Assembly (NCBI GenBank): GCA_947174575.1
Contig: CAMWJM010000073.1
Coordinates: 1 to 6,566 of the forward strand
DNA: 6,566 nt
DNA from: an uncultured Alistipes sp.
Lineage (GTDB): Bacteria > Bacteroidota > Bacteroidia > Bacteroidales > Rikenellaceae
Direction: 5' to 3'
In this document: piece after piece, positions 1-5,569 of the stretch
Position numbering within the stretch: the stretch's first letter is position 1
How the letters are laid out: every line of letters begins with the position of its first letter
Position numbers and translations under genes: made by a program
The notes under the pieces: generated by a model
Databases searched by the model: none
What the model was told of the DNA's origin: nothing
Seen by the model: only the letters and a program-made list of their open reading frames with translations

Positions 1-122
1 GTCGTACCGGTGCACACCAGCGGGTGCGAGGCCAGGATGCTGCAGTTCCAGTCGACCCATTCGGTCAGGTCGCGTTTCATGTTGTCGTGCGCTACGAGCG
101 CCACCATTTTCTTTTTGTCCAT
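1..122 (-). CDS. mgsA: Methylglyoxal synthase, N-terminal part (runs off the window)
   Basis: The first 40 codons of a gene that continues beyond the left edge. The enzyme converts dihydroxyacetone phosphate to methylglyoxal and phosphate in the cytoplasm, a bypass of lower glycolysis used when sugar phosphates build up. The protein begins MDKKKMVALVAHDNMK and reaches the block LVCTGTT. The V-A-L-V-A-H-D segment (residues about 7-13) and the T-G-T-T phosphate-binding segment (about 38-41) have the order and spacing of the methylglyoxal synthase N-terminus. The ATG at 122 is chosen because it lies 22 bases after a Bacteroidota -7 element and because the conserved block starts almost at once, leaving no room for a longer N-terminus. 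There is no clear Shine-Dalgarno sequence, only a purine-rich AAGTGAAG just upstream. The catalytic Asp and the C-terminus are outside the window, so intactness cannot be judged. Confidence 0.9.
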   Translation of the reverse strand, partial: MDKKKMVALVAHDNMKRDLTEWVDWNCSILASHPLVCTGT

Positions 123-144
123 AACTTCACTTCGGTTTCGGCTG

Positions 145-176
145 CAAAGATAGCGCAAGCCGAGGGCAATGCCAAA
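145..176 (-). promoter_or_regulatory. Bacteroidota-type promoter of mgsA
   Basis: On the minus strand, TTTG (176-173) is followed after 20 bp by TATCTTTG (152-145). This is a full match to the Bacteroidota housekeeping promoter pattern of TTTG and TAnnTTTG. The mgsA start codon follows 22 bases after the -7 element, so the leader should be short. The -33 element lies inside the hairpin at 165-193. Confidence 0.8.
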
Positions 177-193
177 TTTATTTGGGCATTGCC
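165..193. repeat. Inverted repeat overlapping the mgsA -33 element
   Basis: GGCAATGCC (165-173) is an exact inverted match to GGCATTGCC (185-193). If G184 is bulged, AAAT (174-177) and ATTT (180-183) extend the stem to about 13 bp. The -33 TTTG of the mgsA promoter (176-173) lies within the left arm. There is no T-run on either side, so it is not an ordinary terminator. It could be an operator or a weak hairpin ending transcripts from the receptor gene; neither is shown. Confidence 0.55.
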
Positions 194-195
194 GA

Positions 196-267
196 GGCGC
201 AGCCTATCTAAACTGAAGCGCCAGCTTCAGTAAAGTGCAAGCCGCAGCCTATCTAAACCGCAGCGCC
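196..267. repeat. Two direct repeats of a 27-bp unit, 45 bp apart
   Basis: A 27-bp unit at 196-222 recurs at 241-267 with 24 of 27 bases identical. The central 16 bases, CGCAGCCTATCTAAAC (198-213 and 243-258), are identical. The first unit has inverted ends (GGCGC at 196-200, GCGCC at 218-222). Between the units is a perfect 8-bp hairpin: ACTGAAGC (212-219), loop GCCA, GCTTCAGT (224-231). A further CCGCA/TGCGG hairpin lies at 286-298. I see no coding potential. The stretch looks like an intergenic repeat cluster between the 3' end of the receptor gene and the mgsA promoter. Confidence 0.6.
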
Positions 268-330
268 TATAATAAGCTTTTGCTGCCGCAGCCTGCGGGG
301 CACGTTTGCGGGCCTTTGCCGGGGAAGGCT

Positions 331-363
331 GTAGCCCGCACGGCTCCGAAGAGCCGCGAATTC
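331..363 (-). repeat. Dispersed GC-rich intergenic element, copy A
   Basis: Read on the minus strand, 363 to 331 matches the plus-strand segment 4047-4076 at 28 of 30 aligned bases, with gaps of 2 and 1 bases. Its core is a hairpin, CGGCTC-TTCG-GAGCCG (356-341), with a 6-bp stem closed by a cTTCGg tetraloop, followed by GCGGGCT. It begins 45 bases after the stop codon of the receptor gene and has the same orientation as that gene. No T-run follows, so it is not a canonical terminator. Short open frames across it are taken to be accidental. Confidence 0.65.
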
Positions 364-408
364 ATATAAGTGTAGCCCTGCATTTTGTTGATATTGGGCC
401 GTTGCTTT

Positions 409-2829
409 TTAAAACGTATACGTTGCCGTCGCTTGGAATGTCCGGCCGTAGAGATAGGTGTAGCGCGTCGCATGCGGACGCCAGGCTACCTGGTCGCCCG
501 CCGTGATGCGGCGTATGCGCAGCGATTCATAGCCGTCGTAGGGCATATCGCGCCGGCCCGGCAGGTTGCGGATCGCGAGCGAGGCGGTCAGTTGTGTGCG
601 GCCGATCCGGAAGGTCTTGAACAGCGAGCAGTCGGCCGTGAAAGCGTCGGGCAGGCGTTCCTGACGCATGAACAGTTCGAAATCTTCCGGCGTCGTGCCG
701 CTTTGCCGCGCGATGCGGTCGGTGCGGCGCAGCGGGGCCGGCTCCACACGACGCAGGCCCGCATAACCCGCAGAGAGACGGAATCCCCAGCCTTTCGGCC
801 CGAAGTAGGATGCTTCGGCACAGGCGGTCGCTTGGGGTGCGCCGCCCGCGTGGCAGCCGTCCATATGGCATCGGGCATCGAGGTCGATCGGGGTGTTGTC
901 GGTGTCGGAGAGCACCGTCGCACGCGGGTCGCGGATGTAGATGTAGCGCCCGAGCGAGGCGGCCAGCGACAGACGCCAGCGGTAACCCGGACGGATCGTC
1001 GCCGCAGCCTCGATCCCATAGGCCAGCAGCCCGATTCCGGAGATCGCCAGGTCGCAGTATAGGCCTTGCAGGTCGTCGAAATAGCGGCGTGTCTCCAGGC
1101 CGTCGAAAGTCGCCGTGGCGAAAGCCGTGCATTGGAGATCTGCGATCCTGCCGGTCTGGCGGTAGTTCAGTTCGGTTGCATAGAAGCGTTCGGCCGCCGT
1201 TCGGTCGACGATCCGATTGTTGTAGAGCGGTTGGCAGAACAGCGTTGCGGGGTCGGGCGGGGTAGCGCCTGCCGCGGCGGCGATTTCGAGGTAGTTGCGC
1301 GGCGTGAAGGCCCAGCCGACCAGCCCCTTGAAACAATAGGTCGCCGTCGCGACGCGCCGGGAGCGTCCATAGGAGCGGTCGCCCGGAAATAGCTCCTTTT
1401 CCATACGTCCGTTGCGGCGAACGATGTTTTCGCCCGCTTCGATCGCACCGTCGGCTCGCAGCCGGTCGCTCCGATAGGAAACCCGCAGACGCACTCCCGC
1501 GTCGACCCGGGAGAGCACATAGTCGTAGCCGAAGCGGTCGCCGGGGCCGATTCGCCGCCCCGGGTGACGCAGGTCGTTTTCCAACCGGTTGCCGTAGGTG
1601 TCGTCGTCGACCAGATATTGGTCGATGTCGATCGCATATTGCGCGCCCAGCAAATCGCGCATCCGTTTGTAGTTGCGACTCGATCCGCGGCCCGCGTAGA
1701 GTCCATAATCCAATGTCAGCTGCGGGGCGAGCCGGCTGGTGAATGCGGCGTCCAGACGCAGGTCGCAGAGCCGTTCGACCCGATCTTCGAGCGCATAGAC
1801 CGCCTGTCCGTCGGCCGCACGGTTGATCGCGATCAGGGCGTCCCAGTCGATCTGGGTGTAGCGGGGATCGTTCGAACGCCAGGCTTGTTCGGTCTCCGGA
1901 TCGGCGGCGAAAGAGGGGAGATAGCGATAGTTGTCGGGCATCGGCGTGCGGGCGTCGTACCAGTTCAGCGAGCTGTATTTCCGAGTGCCGGCTTCGAGAC
2001 TCAACGTCGCCGCGACCGTAGTCGCCGGGGACAAGATGCCGTGGTAAGCAACGGACGTCCACGGCACTGCTTCCCGTCTCACGCGCGAATTACGTACTTT
2101 GCCGTTCTGAAAGCCCCAGGCCGGGTTGTAGAGCCGGTCGCCCGTCAGCGCGAAGGCTTCTTCCGTCGAGGAGAGGCGTGTTCCGCGCATCGCCACCGGC
2201 ACGAACAGCGTCCAGGCGAGCCGATGACGGTCGCCGAAACTCTTTTCGCTTCGCCAGCCTGCGGTCAGGGCGTTGGTGAACACGCCTTCGGCATAGAGGT
2301 CGCGCCCCGTGCGCAGGTCGATCGCCGCGGAGCAGTGCCAGCCGCTGAACCACTCGCCCGTGGCGGCGAATTTGGCGCCGACCAGGTAGTTGCGCCCCGA
2401 AAAACCGACCGAAGCCCGATAGGGTGCGAGCGGCGCATGATTCGAAAAGTCGAACCGCCGCAGACCGCCCGCCGTACCCGTCCGTTCGGGAGTCATGGCC
2501 AGGCCCGGAGCCGAGGTCTCGTCGGCCCCCAAGGTGCGCAGGATGCCGAAAGCGCGGTAGGGGATTTGGGCGCCGTCGACCGTGGCGATCTGTCTGTCGG
2601 ACGTCTGTCCGCGGCGTCGCAGCGCCACTTGCGGCAGTGCGAAACGGGTGTGCGCGGCATAGAGATCGGCCGACTCCTGAATGGCCCGGTAGAAAAGCAC
2701 CGAATCGGGCGAGAGCGGCAGAGCCGGTTCCTCGTATGGGGCGAAAGGGTAGTATTCGTCCTCGAAAGTTTGCGCCGTCGCCGTACATGCGAGCAGGCAC
2801 AGAATGAAACACGCGCAACTTTTTGACAT
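409..2829 (-). CDS. TonB-dependent-receptor-like outer membrane beta-barrel protein
   Basis: An 806-residue protein likely to form an outer membrane barrel for uptake of an unknown substrate. A signal peptide covers residues 1-20, with the -AQ ending common in this phylum. Residues about 66-100 (QVALRRRGQ, then ATVDGAQIPYRAFG) resemble a shortened TonB plug. Residues 235-252 (NPAWGFQNGKVRNSRVRR) and 288-307 (LNWYDA, then PDNYRYLPSF) recall blocks I associate with Bacteroidales TonB-dependent receptors. Alternating aromatic strands follow, and the chain ends in YTF, with the terminal Phe typical of barrels. There is no carboxypeptidase-like N-terminal extension and no SusD gene beside it, so a glycan system is unlikely. 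A Cys/His cluster, CHMDGCH, lies at 654-660. The frame stays open upstream to 4104, but ATG 2829 is chosen because the signal peptide starts there. Barrel type is fairly sure; substrate is unknown. Confidence 0.8.
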   Translation of the reverse strand: MSKSCACFILCLLACTATAQTFEDEYYPFAPYEEPALPLSPDSVLFYRAIQESADLYAAHTRFALPQVALRRRGQTSDRQIATVDGAQIPYRAFGILRTLGADETSAPGLAMTPERTGTAGGLRRFDFSNHAPLAPYRASVGFSGRNYLVGAKFAATGEWFSGWHCSAAIDLRTGRDLYAEGVFTNALTAGWRSEKSFGDRHRLAWTLFVPVAMRGTRLSSTEEAFALTGDRLYNPAWGFQNGKVRNSRVRREAVPWTSVAYHGILSPATTVAATLSLEAGTRKYSSLNWYDARTPMPDNYRYLPSFAADPETEQAWRSNDPRYTQIDWDALIAINRAADGQAVYALEDRVERLCDLRLDAAFTSRLAPQLTLDYGLYAGRGSSRNYKRMRDLLGAQYAIDIDQYLVDDDTYGNRLENDLRHPGRRIGPGDRFGYDYVLSRVDAGVRLRVSYRSDRLRADGAIEAGENIVRRNGRMEKELFPGDRSYGRSRRVATATYCFKGLVGWAFTPRNYLEIAAAAGATPPDPATLFCQPLYNNRIVDRTAAERFYATELNYRQTGRIADLQCTAFATATFDGLETRRYFDDLQGLYCDLAISGIGLLAYGIEAAATIRPGYRWRLSLAASLGRYIYIRDPRATVLSDTDNTPIDLDARCHMDGCHAGGAPQATACAEASYFGPKGWGFRLSAGYAGLRRVEPAPLRRTDRIARQSGTTPEDFELFMRQERLPDAFTADCSLFKTFRIGRTQLTASLAIRNLPGRRDMPYDGYESLRIRRITAGDQVAWRPHATRYTYLYGRTFQATATYTF

Positions 2830-2851
2830 ATCGTCGGGGCTTTTCGGCACA

Positions 2852-2859
2852 TAAAGGTA
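2852..2859 (-). promoter_or_regulatory. Possible -7 element of the receptor gene
   Basis: TACCTTTA on the minus strand (2859-2852) matches TAnnTTTG in all but the last base and lies 22 bases before the ATG at 2829. No convincing TTTG is present about 20 bp further upstream. The 111-bp gap (2830-2940) is shared with the divergent OmpA gene, for which I could not find a good promoter match (best is GAATCTTG at 2895-2902). Confidence 0.35.
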
Positions 2860-2940
2860 ACAATAAATCCGATTCGGCGGCACGTATGTGGTACGAATCT
2901 TGCGAGCGGGTAGGGCAGCAATGACCAACACTATTTTAGC

Positions 2941-4002
2941 GTGAAAACAATCTTTACTACATTCGCTTTTTCGCTCGCTCTGTGTGCCGTGGCTCCGGTT
3001 GCGGCCCAGATGCGGAGCGCTGCAACGGCACGTGCGGCCGATACCGTGGTGCTGTCGGAAACCACCGACGGCGACTATCTCGTGCGCCGGTCTATCGTCG
3101 AACGACAGGCCGACACCGACTATTCGGTGCGTTATCGCATCAATCTGGCGACGTTCAATGCCGCGCTCGGCGGCAACGACCGCGAACTCGACGAGCTGAA
3201 CGCCTTCGTCGAAGGGGTGATGAAAGATTCGCTCACCAGGGTGAAGTCGATCGTCATCACGGGTTATGCTTCGCCCGACGGCCCGGCGACGTTCAACGAG
3301 CAGCTGGCGCGCAACCGTGCCCGCGATTTCCGCAACTATGTCGACAAGAAGTACGGTTTTTCGAAGAAGTTCAACGTCCGCACCTCCTCCGTAGCCGAGG
3401 ACTGGGCGATGTGCCGCGAGTTGGTGGCCCAGTCCTCGATGCCCGAGAAGCAGGCGGTGCTGCGCATCATCGACGGCACCCAGTCGTCTGCCGAGAAAGA
3501 GTTGGCACTCAAGAAGATGCCTGCCGTGTGGGACTATATGGCGCAGCATATCCTGCCTCCGGTGCGTCGGGTCGCCATGACGATCGATTACGACGAGGGC
3601 AATCTTGTCGAGCAGCGGACGCGGATTCGCAAACCGGCTCCCGCCCCGGCGCCCAAACCGGCTCCGGCACCTATGGTGCAGCCCGTGGCGCTGGTCTACG
3701 AACAGCCGGTGGCCCAGCCGTGCCACTGCGCCGAGATCGAGGAGTCGATCACGGGTATCATCGTCGAAATGCCCGATCCCGATGCGGAACTCTATTCGGG
3801 CAGCTCCCGCGGAGTGCGCGAAGCGGCTCGCCGGGACATCCGCTATGGCCGTGAGGTAGCGGCCCGCGATTCGCGCGAGGCCGAGCGTATCGAGCGTCAG
3901 GCCGCGAAAGCCGAAAAGAAAATCGCCAAGAAGGAAGCCAAAGCGCTCAAGAAAGCCGACAAGGCCTCGGCGAAGATCGCCCGCGAAATGGGAAAGCGAT
4001 AA
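2941..4002 (+). CDS. OmpA-family envelope protein with Pro-rich linker and Lys/Ala-rich tail
   Basis: A 353-residue exported protein probably tethering the envelope to peptidoglycan. A signal peptide covers residues 1-23 (ending APVAAQ). An OmpA-like domain spans about 60-215: the GYASPDG turn at 108-114 and N119-xx-L122-xxx-R126-A127 match the peptidoglycan-binding helix signature. Next come a Pro/Ala linker (231-248) and a CHC motif (261-263). The tail (about 290-353) is rich in Arg, Lys, Ala and Glu and probably a long charged helix. There is no N-terminal barrel, so this is not a full OmpA porin. The start is GTG at 2941; it places the signal peptide exactly and no in-frame ATG lies upstream nearby. 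It is divergent from the receptor gene, 111 bp away. Transcription probably runs to the terminator at 4210-4241. Domain call is firm; the tail's role is unknown. Confidence 0.85.
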   Translation: MKTIFTTFAFSLALCAVAPVAAQMRSAATARAADTVVLSETTDGDYLVRRSIVERQADTDYSVRYRINLATFNAALGGNDRELDELNAFVEGVMKDSLTRVKSIVITGYASPDGPATFNEQLARNRARDFRNYVDKKYGFSKKFNVRTSSVAEDWAMCRELVAQSSMPEKQAVLRIIDGTQSSAEKELALKKMPAVWDYMAQHILPPVRRVAMTIDYDEGNLVEQRTRIRKPAPAPAPKPAPAPMVQPVALVYEQPVAQPCHCAEIEESITGIIVEMPDPDAELYSGSSRGVREAARRDIRYGREVAARDSREAERIERQAAKAEKKIAKKEAKALKKADKASAKIAREMGKR

Positions 4003-4046
4003 CCCCGAGCGTTTATTCGCCCCATTGCGAACGAATCCTTGCTGCC

Positions 4047-4076
4047 GAATGCGGCTCTTGGAGCCGTACGGGCTGC
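4047..4076 (+). repeat. Dispersed GC-rich intergenic element, copy B
   Basis: This plus-strand copy matches 363-331 of the minus strand at 28 of 30 aligned bases. The hairpin core is CGGCTC (4052-4057), loop TTG, GAGCCG (4061-4066), followed by TACGGGCT. It begins 44 bases after the OmpA stop codon and has the same orientation as that gene, so its placement mirrors copy A behind the receptor gene. Confidence 0.65.
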
Positions 4077-4080
4077 ACGT

Positions 4081-4177
4081 TTCTGCGGCGTAAGTCTGCC
4101 GCATGCGCTGCGAGTTGCGGCGAGGGGCTGGATGGGCGGCCCGCTTCTGCGGCCGCGGCCTGCGAATATGCGCTGCG
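4081..4177 (+). repeat. Degenerate duplication, 64-65 bp period
   Basis: TTCTGCGGC occurs at 4081-4089 and 4145-4153, and ATGCGCTGCG at 4103-4112 and 4168-4177. The two units 4081-4112 and 4145-4177 agree at about 24 of 33 positions. The stretch 4003-4209 is very GC-rich, has no convincing gene on either strand, and lies in the probable 3' untranslated region of the OmpA gene. Confidence 0.4.
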
Positions 4178-4209
4178 GCGACGGCTTTCGGTCTGAAATC
4201 CTTCGGTGC

Positions 4210-4241
4210 GAGGTGTCGGCAAATCCGGCACCTCTTTTTTT
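4210..4241 (+). terminator. Intrinsic terminator after the OmpA gene
   Basis: GAGGTGTCGG (4210-4219) pairs with CCGGCACCTC (4225-4234) as a 10-bp stem with one G-U pair and a 5-base loop. Seven T follow (4235-4241). It lies 207 bases after the OmpA stop codon and just before the promoter of the next gene, so it separates the two transcription units. Confidence 0.85.
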
Positions 4242-4256
4242 CGGACGGACGATTTG

Positions 4257-4287
4257 TTTGCTATTCCGAAAGGTTTTACTACCTTTG
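4257..4287 (+). promoter_or_regulatory. Bacteroidota-type promoter of the 95-residue protein gene
   Basis: TTTG (4257-4260) is followed after 19 bp by TACCTTTG (4280-4287), a full match to the Bacteroidota promoter pattern. The start codon is 27 bases further on, in an AT-rich leader with no Shine-Dalgarno sequence. Confidence 0.85.
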
Positions 4288-4314
4288 TCATCGGAAATTT
4301 CAAATACTGATGAT

Positions 4315-4602
4315 ATGGCTAACTTACGTTATCTGAAAAAAGAGATCGACTATCGTCTCGAAGAGGTCGTTTTCGACTGCGATATGGCGATGTGCTTCCA
4401 GCCCTCCAAGGAACAGGAGATTTTCGCCGTCATGCAGGAGGCTGTCGCTCTGCGCAACTCGCTTTTCATCAAGGCGATGAATCCCGCCGAGCCGCACAAC
4501 AAGTCGCTCGTCCGCAAGCACTATGCAGCCTTGCGTGCCGAGATGACGGCCTCTTTCGAAGCGCTTTTCGCCAAGTTGAGCAAGGTCAACGGCGGCAAAT
4601 AG
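4315..4602 (+). CDS. Small uncharacterised protein, 95 residues
   Basis: I cannot name this protein. It starts MANLRYLKKEIDY and is probably all helical, cytoplasmic and without a signal peptide or membrane segment. Visible features are a D-C-D-M-A-M-C segment (Cys22 and Cys27), a central helix with VMQEAVALRN (39-48), the block NPAEPHNKSLVRKHY (56-70) and a Lys/Gly-rich end. The pattern recalls short hypothetical proteins of Bacteroidales, but this is memory and not a search. The frame is open upstream to 4039, yet that part would cross the terminator and promoter, so ATG 4315 is chosen. The gene is transcribed alone: its own promoter is at 4257-4287 and a terminator at 4763-4794. Codon use and the clean promoter make it a real gene. 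Regulatory or RNA-binding roles are possible but nothing in the sequence shows one. Confidence 0.8.
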   Translation: MANLRYLKKEIDYRLEEVVFDCDMAMCFQPSKEQEIFAVMQEAVALRNSLFIKAMNPAEPHNKSLVRKHYAALRAEMTASFEALFAKLSKVNGGK

Positions 4603-4683
4603 TCGCGTCCCCGTCGGCAGCAGGGTAGCGCCCGGGCATTTTACGATCGGGTGCTCCGCAAGGCGACGCGAGGAACTTTCGTC

Positions 4684-4715
4684 GAAAGGATGACGCGCAC
4701 GGTGGTTGTCCTTTC
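4684..4715 (+). repeat. Hairpin in the 3' untranslated region of the small gene
   Basis: GAAAGGATGAC (4684-4694) pairs with GTTGTCCTTTC (4705-4715) as an 11-bp stem with two G-U pairs and a 10-base loop. No T-run follows. It lies between the stop codon at 4602 and the terminator at 4763-4794. The remainder of 4603-4762 shows no gene. Confidence 0.4.
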
Positions 4716-4762
4716 CTGCAAGTACGATCGGCGATTTTCGCAATTTTGTCGACGCGAATTTT

Positions 4763-4794
4763 AAATCCCCGTCTCTTTCGAGGCGGGGATTTTT
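4763..4794. terminator. Shared terminator between the small gene and znuC
   Basis: AAATCCCCGTCTC (4763-4775) pairs with GAGGCGGGGATTT (4780-4792), a 13-bp stem with one G-U pair and loop TTTC. On the plus strand five T (4790-4794) end it. On the minus strand it begins only 6 bases after the znuC stop codon, but only three T follow there, so it is stronger for the plus strand. It closes both convergent transcription units. Confidence 0.85.
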
Positions 4795-4798
4795 GCGT

Positions 4799-5569
4799 TT
4801 ATTCGTGCTCGCAGCAGCAGTCGCCCGGGTGATGCTCCAGCACCGTGTGGGGGATATGTCCGTGCGATAGTATCTGAATCGGACAGTCGTAATCGCGCAA
4901 CTGCTCTTCGGTCAGGCGGTTCGAACGATGACGGTGTACCCGGCGATTGACGCAGACGATCTCTTTCACCACGCTCGTGATCGTGCCTATGTCGTGCGAC
5001 ACCATGACGATAGCCATGCGGTCGTTCAGCTCGCGGAGCAGTCGATAAAGTTCGTTCTCGAATTTGTTGTCCACGAAGTTGGCCGGTTCGTCGAGGATCA
5101 GCAGCCGCGGTTCGGCGATCACGGCCCGGCACAGGAGCGTACGTTGCAGTTGTCCGCCCGATATTTCGCCGATCGGACGGTGGGCCGTCGCGGCGATCCC
5201 CGCCATGTCGAGCAGCCCGAGCGCTTTTCGTCGGTCGGCAGCGGTGTAGCGTTTGCCGAATCCGCGGCTTCCTTGCAGCCCCGAGAGCACGGTTTCGAGC
5301 ACCGAAATCGGGAACGACCGGTCGAAATCCGATCGTTGGGGCATATAGCCGATCAGACGCTCCTTGCCTCGGAAGAGTTCCGGCGCATAGTCGATCTTTC
5401 CCGTGTGGGGCACCAGACCCAAAATGGCTTTCGCAAGGGTTGTTTTTCCGCCTCCGTTGGGGCCGATCACCCCCAGAAAATCGTCGTCGGCGATCTCCAG
5501 ATCGACGTCGCGGAGCGCTTCGTAGCCGTCGTAGTCGACTCCGACATGATGTAGTGTCAGCAGATTCAT
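4799..5569 (-). CDS. znuC: ABC transporter ATPase for zinc (or manganese)
   Basis: A 256-residue cytoplasmic ATPase powering metal import. It has a full set of ABC motifs: Walker A G36-PNGGGKTT-44, Q-loop Gln78 in YMPQR, signature ISGGQLQR (136-143), Walker B LLILDEP (156-162) and H-loop His192. The D-loop region reads NFVD in place of the more usual TxGVD. The Cys/His-rich tail (residues about 229-256: CPIQ, HGH, EHH, CCCEHE) could bind metal. ATG 5569 overlaps the znuA stop as ATGA, which suggests translational coupling. A permease gene would be expected next, yet a terminator begins 6 bases after the stop. The ATPase family is sure. Zinc is preferred because the partner binding protein has a His-rich loop; manganese or iron remain possible. 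Confidence 0.88.
   Translation of the reverse strand: MNLLTLHHVGVDYDGYEALRDVDLEIADDDFLGVIGPNGGGKTTLAKAILGLVPHTGKIDYAPELFRGKERLIGYMPQRSDFDRSFPISVLETVLSGLQGSRGFGKRYTAADRRKALGLLDMAGIAATAHRPIGEISGGQLQRTLLCRAVIAEPRLLILDEPANFVDNKFENELYRLLRELNDRMAIVMVSHDIGTITSVVKEIVCVNRRVHRHRSNRLTEEQLRDYDCPIQILSHGHIPHTVLEHHPGDCCCEHE

Noticed and set aside
196..300. Possible CRISPR array in the repeat cluster
   Set aside because: There are only two imperfect copies, the spacer is 18 bases, and no cas gene is present.
385..1062. Plus-strand open frame of 225 codons
   Set aside because: It is antisense to the receptor gene's 3' end, with shadow-type composition.
2785..2796. Lipobox-like LLAC in the receptor signal peptide
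   Set aside because: The -2 residue is atypical, and receptor barrels of this kind are normally cleaved by signal peptidase I; the ATAQ site fits that.
1564..2826. Long plus-strand open frame of 420 codons
   Set aside because: It is antisense to the receptor gene, and its protein is Arg-rich without recognisable domains or signal.
2982..3854. Plus-strand open frame of 290 codons
   Set aside because: It lies out of frame within the OmpA gene and is a composition artefact.
2830..4104. Upstream extension of the receptor open frame on the minus strand
   Set aside because: It runs antisense through the whole OmpA gene and the intergenic repeat. The signal peptide at 2829 marks the true start; in GC-rich DNA antisense frames often stay open.
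4013..4303. Minus-strand open frame over the intergenic repeat
   Set aside because: It crosses the terminator and promoter of plus-strand genes and reads repeat DNA. Frames over both repeat copies are best seen as spurious.
4039..4314. In-frame extension of the 95-residue protein
   Set aside because: It would contain the terminator at 4210-4241 and the promoter at 4257-4287.
4603..4762. Possible tRNA or other RNA gene in the gap
   Set aside because: No cloverleaf or T-loop pattern is seen; there is only one hairpin before the terminator.
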